DNA of 6,395 nucleotides. Source: JANRKG01 sp033763635 (GTDB taxonomy: Bacteria > Cyanobacteriota > Cyanobacteriia > GCF-001939115). A model generated the notes under the pieces. That model did not search any database and was not told the origin of the DNA. It saw nothing but the letters and a program-made list of their open reading frames with translations. The stretch covers positions 1-6,395 of the forward strand of contig JANRKG010000186.1 of the NCBI GenBank assembly GCA_033763635.1, read 5' to 3'. Made by a program: the position numbers and the translations under genes. Positions 5,870 to 6,395 of this stretch are shown here, one piece after another. How positions within the stretch are numbered: position 1 is the stretch's first letter; each line of letters starts with the position of its first letter.

Positions 5870-6395
5870 TTATTCAGCAGAGTTCCAGGGTGCTTTGATC
5901 AATCCCCAGGTGGGGCTGTTCAATGCGAGATCCATATCTCTCGCGAAGATCGCGAAACCGTCGTAACCGTGATAAGGACCGGAGTAATCCCAGGAGTGCA
6001 TCTGGCGGAAGGGGAGAGCCATCTTCTGGAAGACGTACTTCTCTTTAATCCCGGCAGCAATCAGGTCGGGCTTGAGCTTCTTCGCGAACTCTTCAAACTC
6101 GTGTCCCGATACGTCGTCGTAAATCAGGGTGCCATCTTCAACGTACTCAGCCGTCCGCTTGTAGTCGTCGTTGTGACCGAATTCATACCCGGTGCCAATG
6201 ATCGCCATGCCCAGATCCTTGAAGGCGGGGATGACGTGGCGGGGCCGTAAGCCACCCACCATCAGCATCACTTTCTTGCCTTCCAGACGAGGACCGTACT
6301 TGGCGATCACCGCATCACTTTGGGCCTTGTACTTCTCGATCACCCGTTCTGCCCCTTCTTTGATCGTGTCATCGAAGCGAGCGGCGATCGCCCGG
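5870..6395 (-). CDS. nifD: NifD, nitrogenase molybdenum-iron protein alpha subunit, C-terminal 174 residues
   Basis: The gene enters from the right edge; 174 codons to a TAA stop are visible, and the frame is open to the edge. The visible protein starts RAIAARFDDTIKEGAERV and includes KKVMLMVGGLRPRHVIPAF, GTGYEFGHNDDYKRT and FRQMHSWDYSGPYHGYDG, all characteristic of the MoFe alpha subunit. The histidine in QMHSWDY (codon 5996-5998) corresponds to Azotobacter alpha His442, which binds the molybdenum of FeMo-co. The cysteine ligand to the cofactor and the P-cluster cysteines lie upstream, outside the window. The C-terminus (LNSPTWGLIKAPWNSAE) is normal for the family. The conserved WDYSG codons contain the 11-bp nifD-element core sequence, here uninterrupted. 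nifK follows after 162 bp. Confidence 0.98.
   Translation of the reverse strand, partial: RAIAARFDDTIKEGAERVIEKYKAQSDAVIAKYGPRLEGKKVMLMVGGLRPRHVIPAFKDLGMAIIGTGYEFGHNDDYKRTAEYVEDGTLIYDDVSGHEFEEFAKKLKPDLIAAGIKEKYVFQKMALPFRQMHSWDYSGPYHGYDGFAIFARDMDLALNSPTWGLIKAPWNSAE
5980..5990 (-). other. Intact 11-bp nifD-element recombination core (GGATTACTCCG)
   Basis: On the minus strand this reads GGATTACTCCG, identical to the short direct repeat that borders the nifD element of Anabaena and is recombined by XisA when heterocysts form. It falls on the Asp-Tyr-Ser codons right after the cofactor histidine. Here the reading frame runs through it, so no element is inserted at this site. Because the encoded residues are strongly conserved, the match may reflect coding constraint rather than past use as an attachment site. 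Confidence 0.6.
6384..6391. repeat. HIP1 octamer GCGATCGC
   Basis: This is the only full copy in the window of the highly iterated palindrome typical of many cyanobacterial genomes, and it lies inside nifD. The core CGATCG occurs at least twelve more times, for example at 380, 661, 902, 929, 1029, 1156, 1490, 1730, 3469, 4224, 4317 and 4846. That is well above the one or two expected by chance and supports a cyanobacterial origin. Confidence 0.8.

Overview
The window is a stretch of a cyanobacterial molybdenum-nitrogenase (nif) cluster, and every gene I can support lies on the minus strand. Read in the direction of transcription (right to left) the order is: nifD (last 174 codons, entering from the right edge), nifK, a small cysteine-rich gene of the 'Mo-dependent nitrogenase C-terminal' family, nifE, nifN, nifX, and a NifX-associated DUF269 gene whose last few codons run off the left edge. 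This matches the conserved nifHDK-(orf)-nifENX-(orf) order known from diazotrophic cyanobacteria such as Anabaena. One would expect nifH beyond the right edge and genes such as nifW/hesA/hesB beyond the left edge, but neither can be seen here.

The cyanobacterial assignment rests on three things: the protein sequences, the small orf between nifK and nifE, and CGATCG hexamers. I count at least 13 of these hexamers in 6.4 kb, where chance would give one or two, and one is a full HIP1 octamer GCGATCGC. I cannot fix the genus. Whether the organism forms heterocysts is also not decidable from the window.

Region by region: positions 5870-6395 hold the nifD 3' end, including the codon for the FeMo-cofactor histidine ligand. 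Next to it is an intact copy of the 11-bp sequence GGATTACTCCG, the known recombination core of the Anabaena nifD excision element. A 162-bp spacer with C/T-rich, repeat-like sequence and a good ribosome site leads into nifK (4172-5707). The nifK-orf spacer (4050-4171) carries a large GC-rich imperfect hairpin of a type common between cyanobacterial genes. The small orf (3738-4049) and a 64-bp pyrimidine-rich leader precede nifE (2270-3673). nifN follows after 45 bp, nifX after 21 bp with a strong AGGAGG, and the DUF269 gene overlaps nifX by 4 bp.

The products work together. NifD and NifK form the catalytic MoFe protein. NifE and NifN form the paralogous scaffold on which the FeMo-cofactor precursor matures. 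NifX binds and passes on the precursor, and the DUF269 protein is its usual genetic partner. The small cysteine-rich protein has no established function and is the least understood gene here. I see no transposon, CRISPR array, tRNA or rRNA, and no clearly new system. The most useful second looks are the uninterrupted nifD recombination core, the cysteine-rich orf, and the nifK-distal hairpin.
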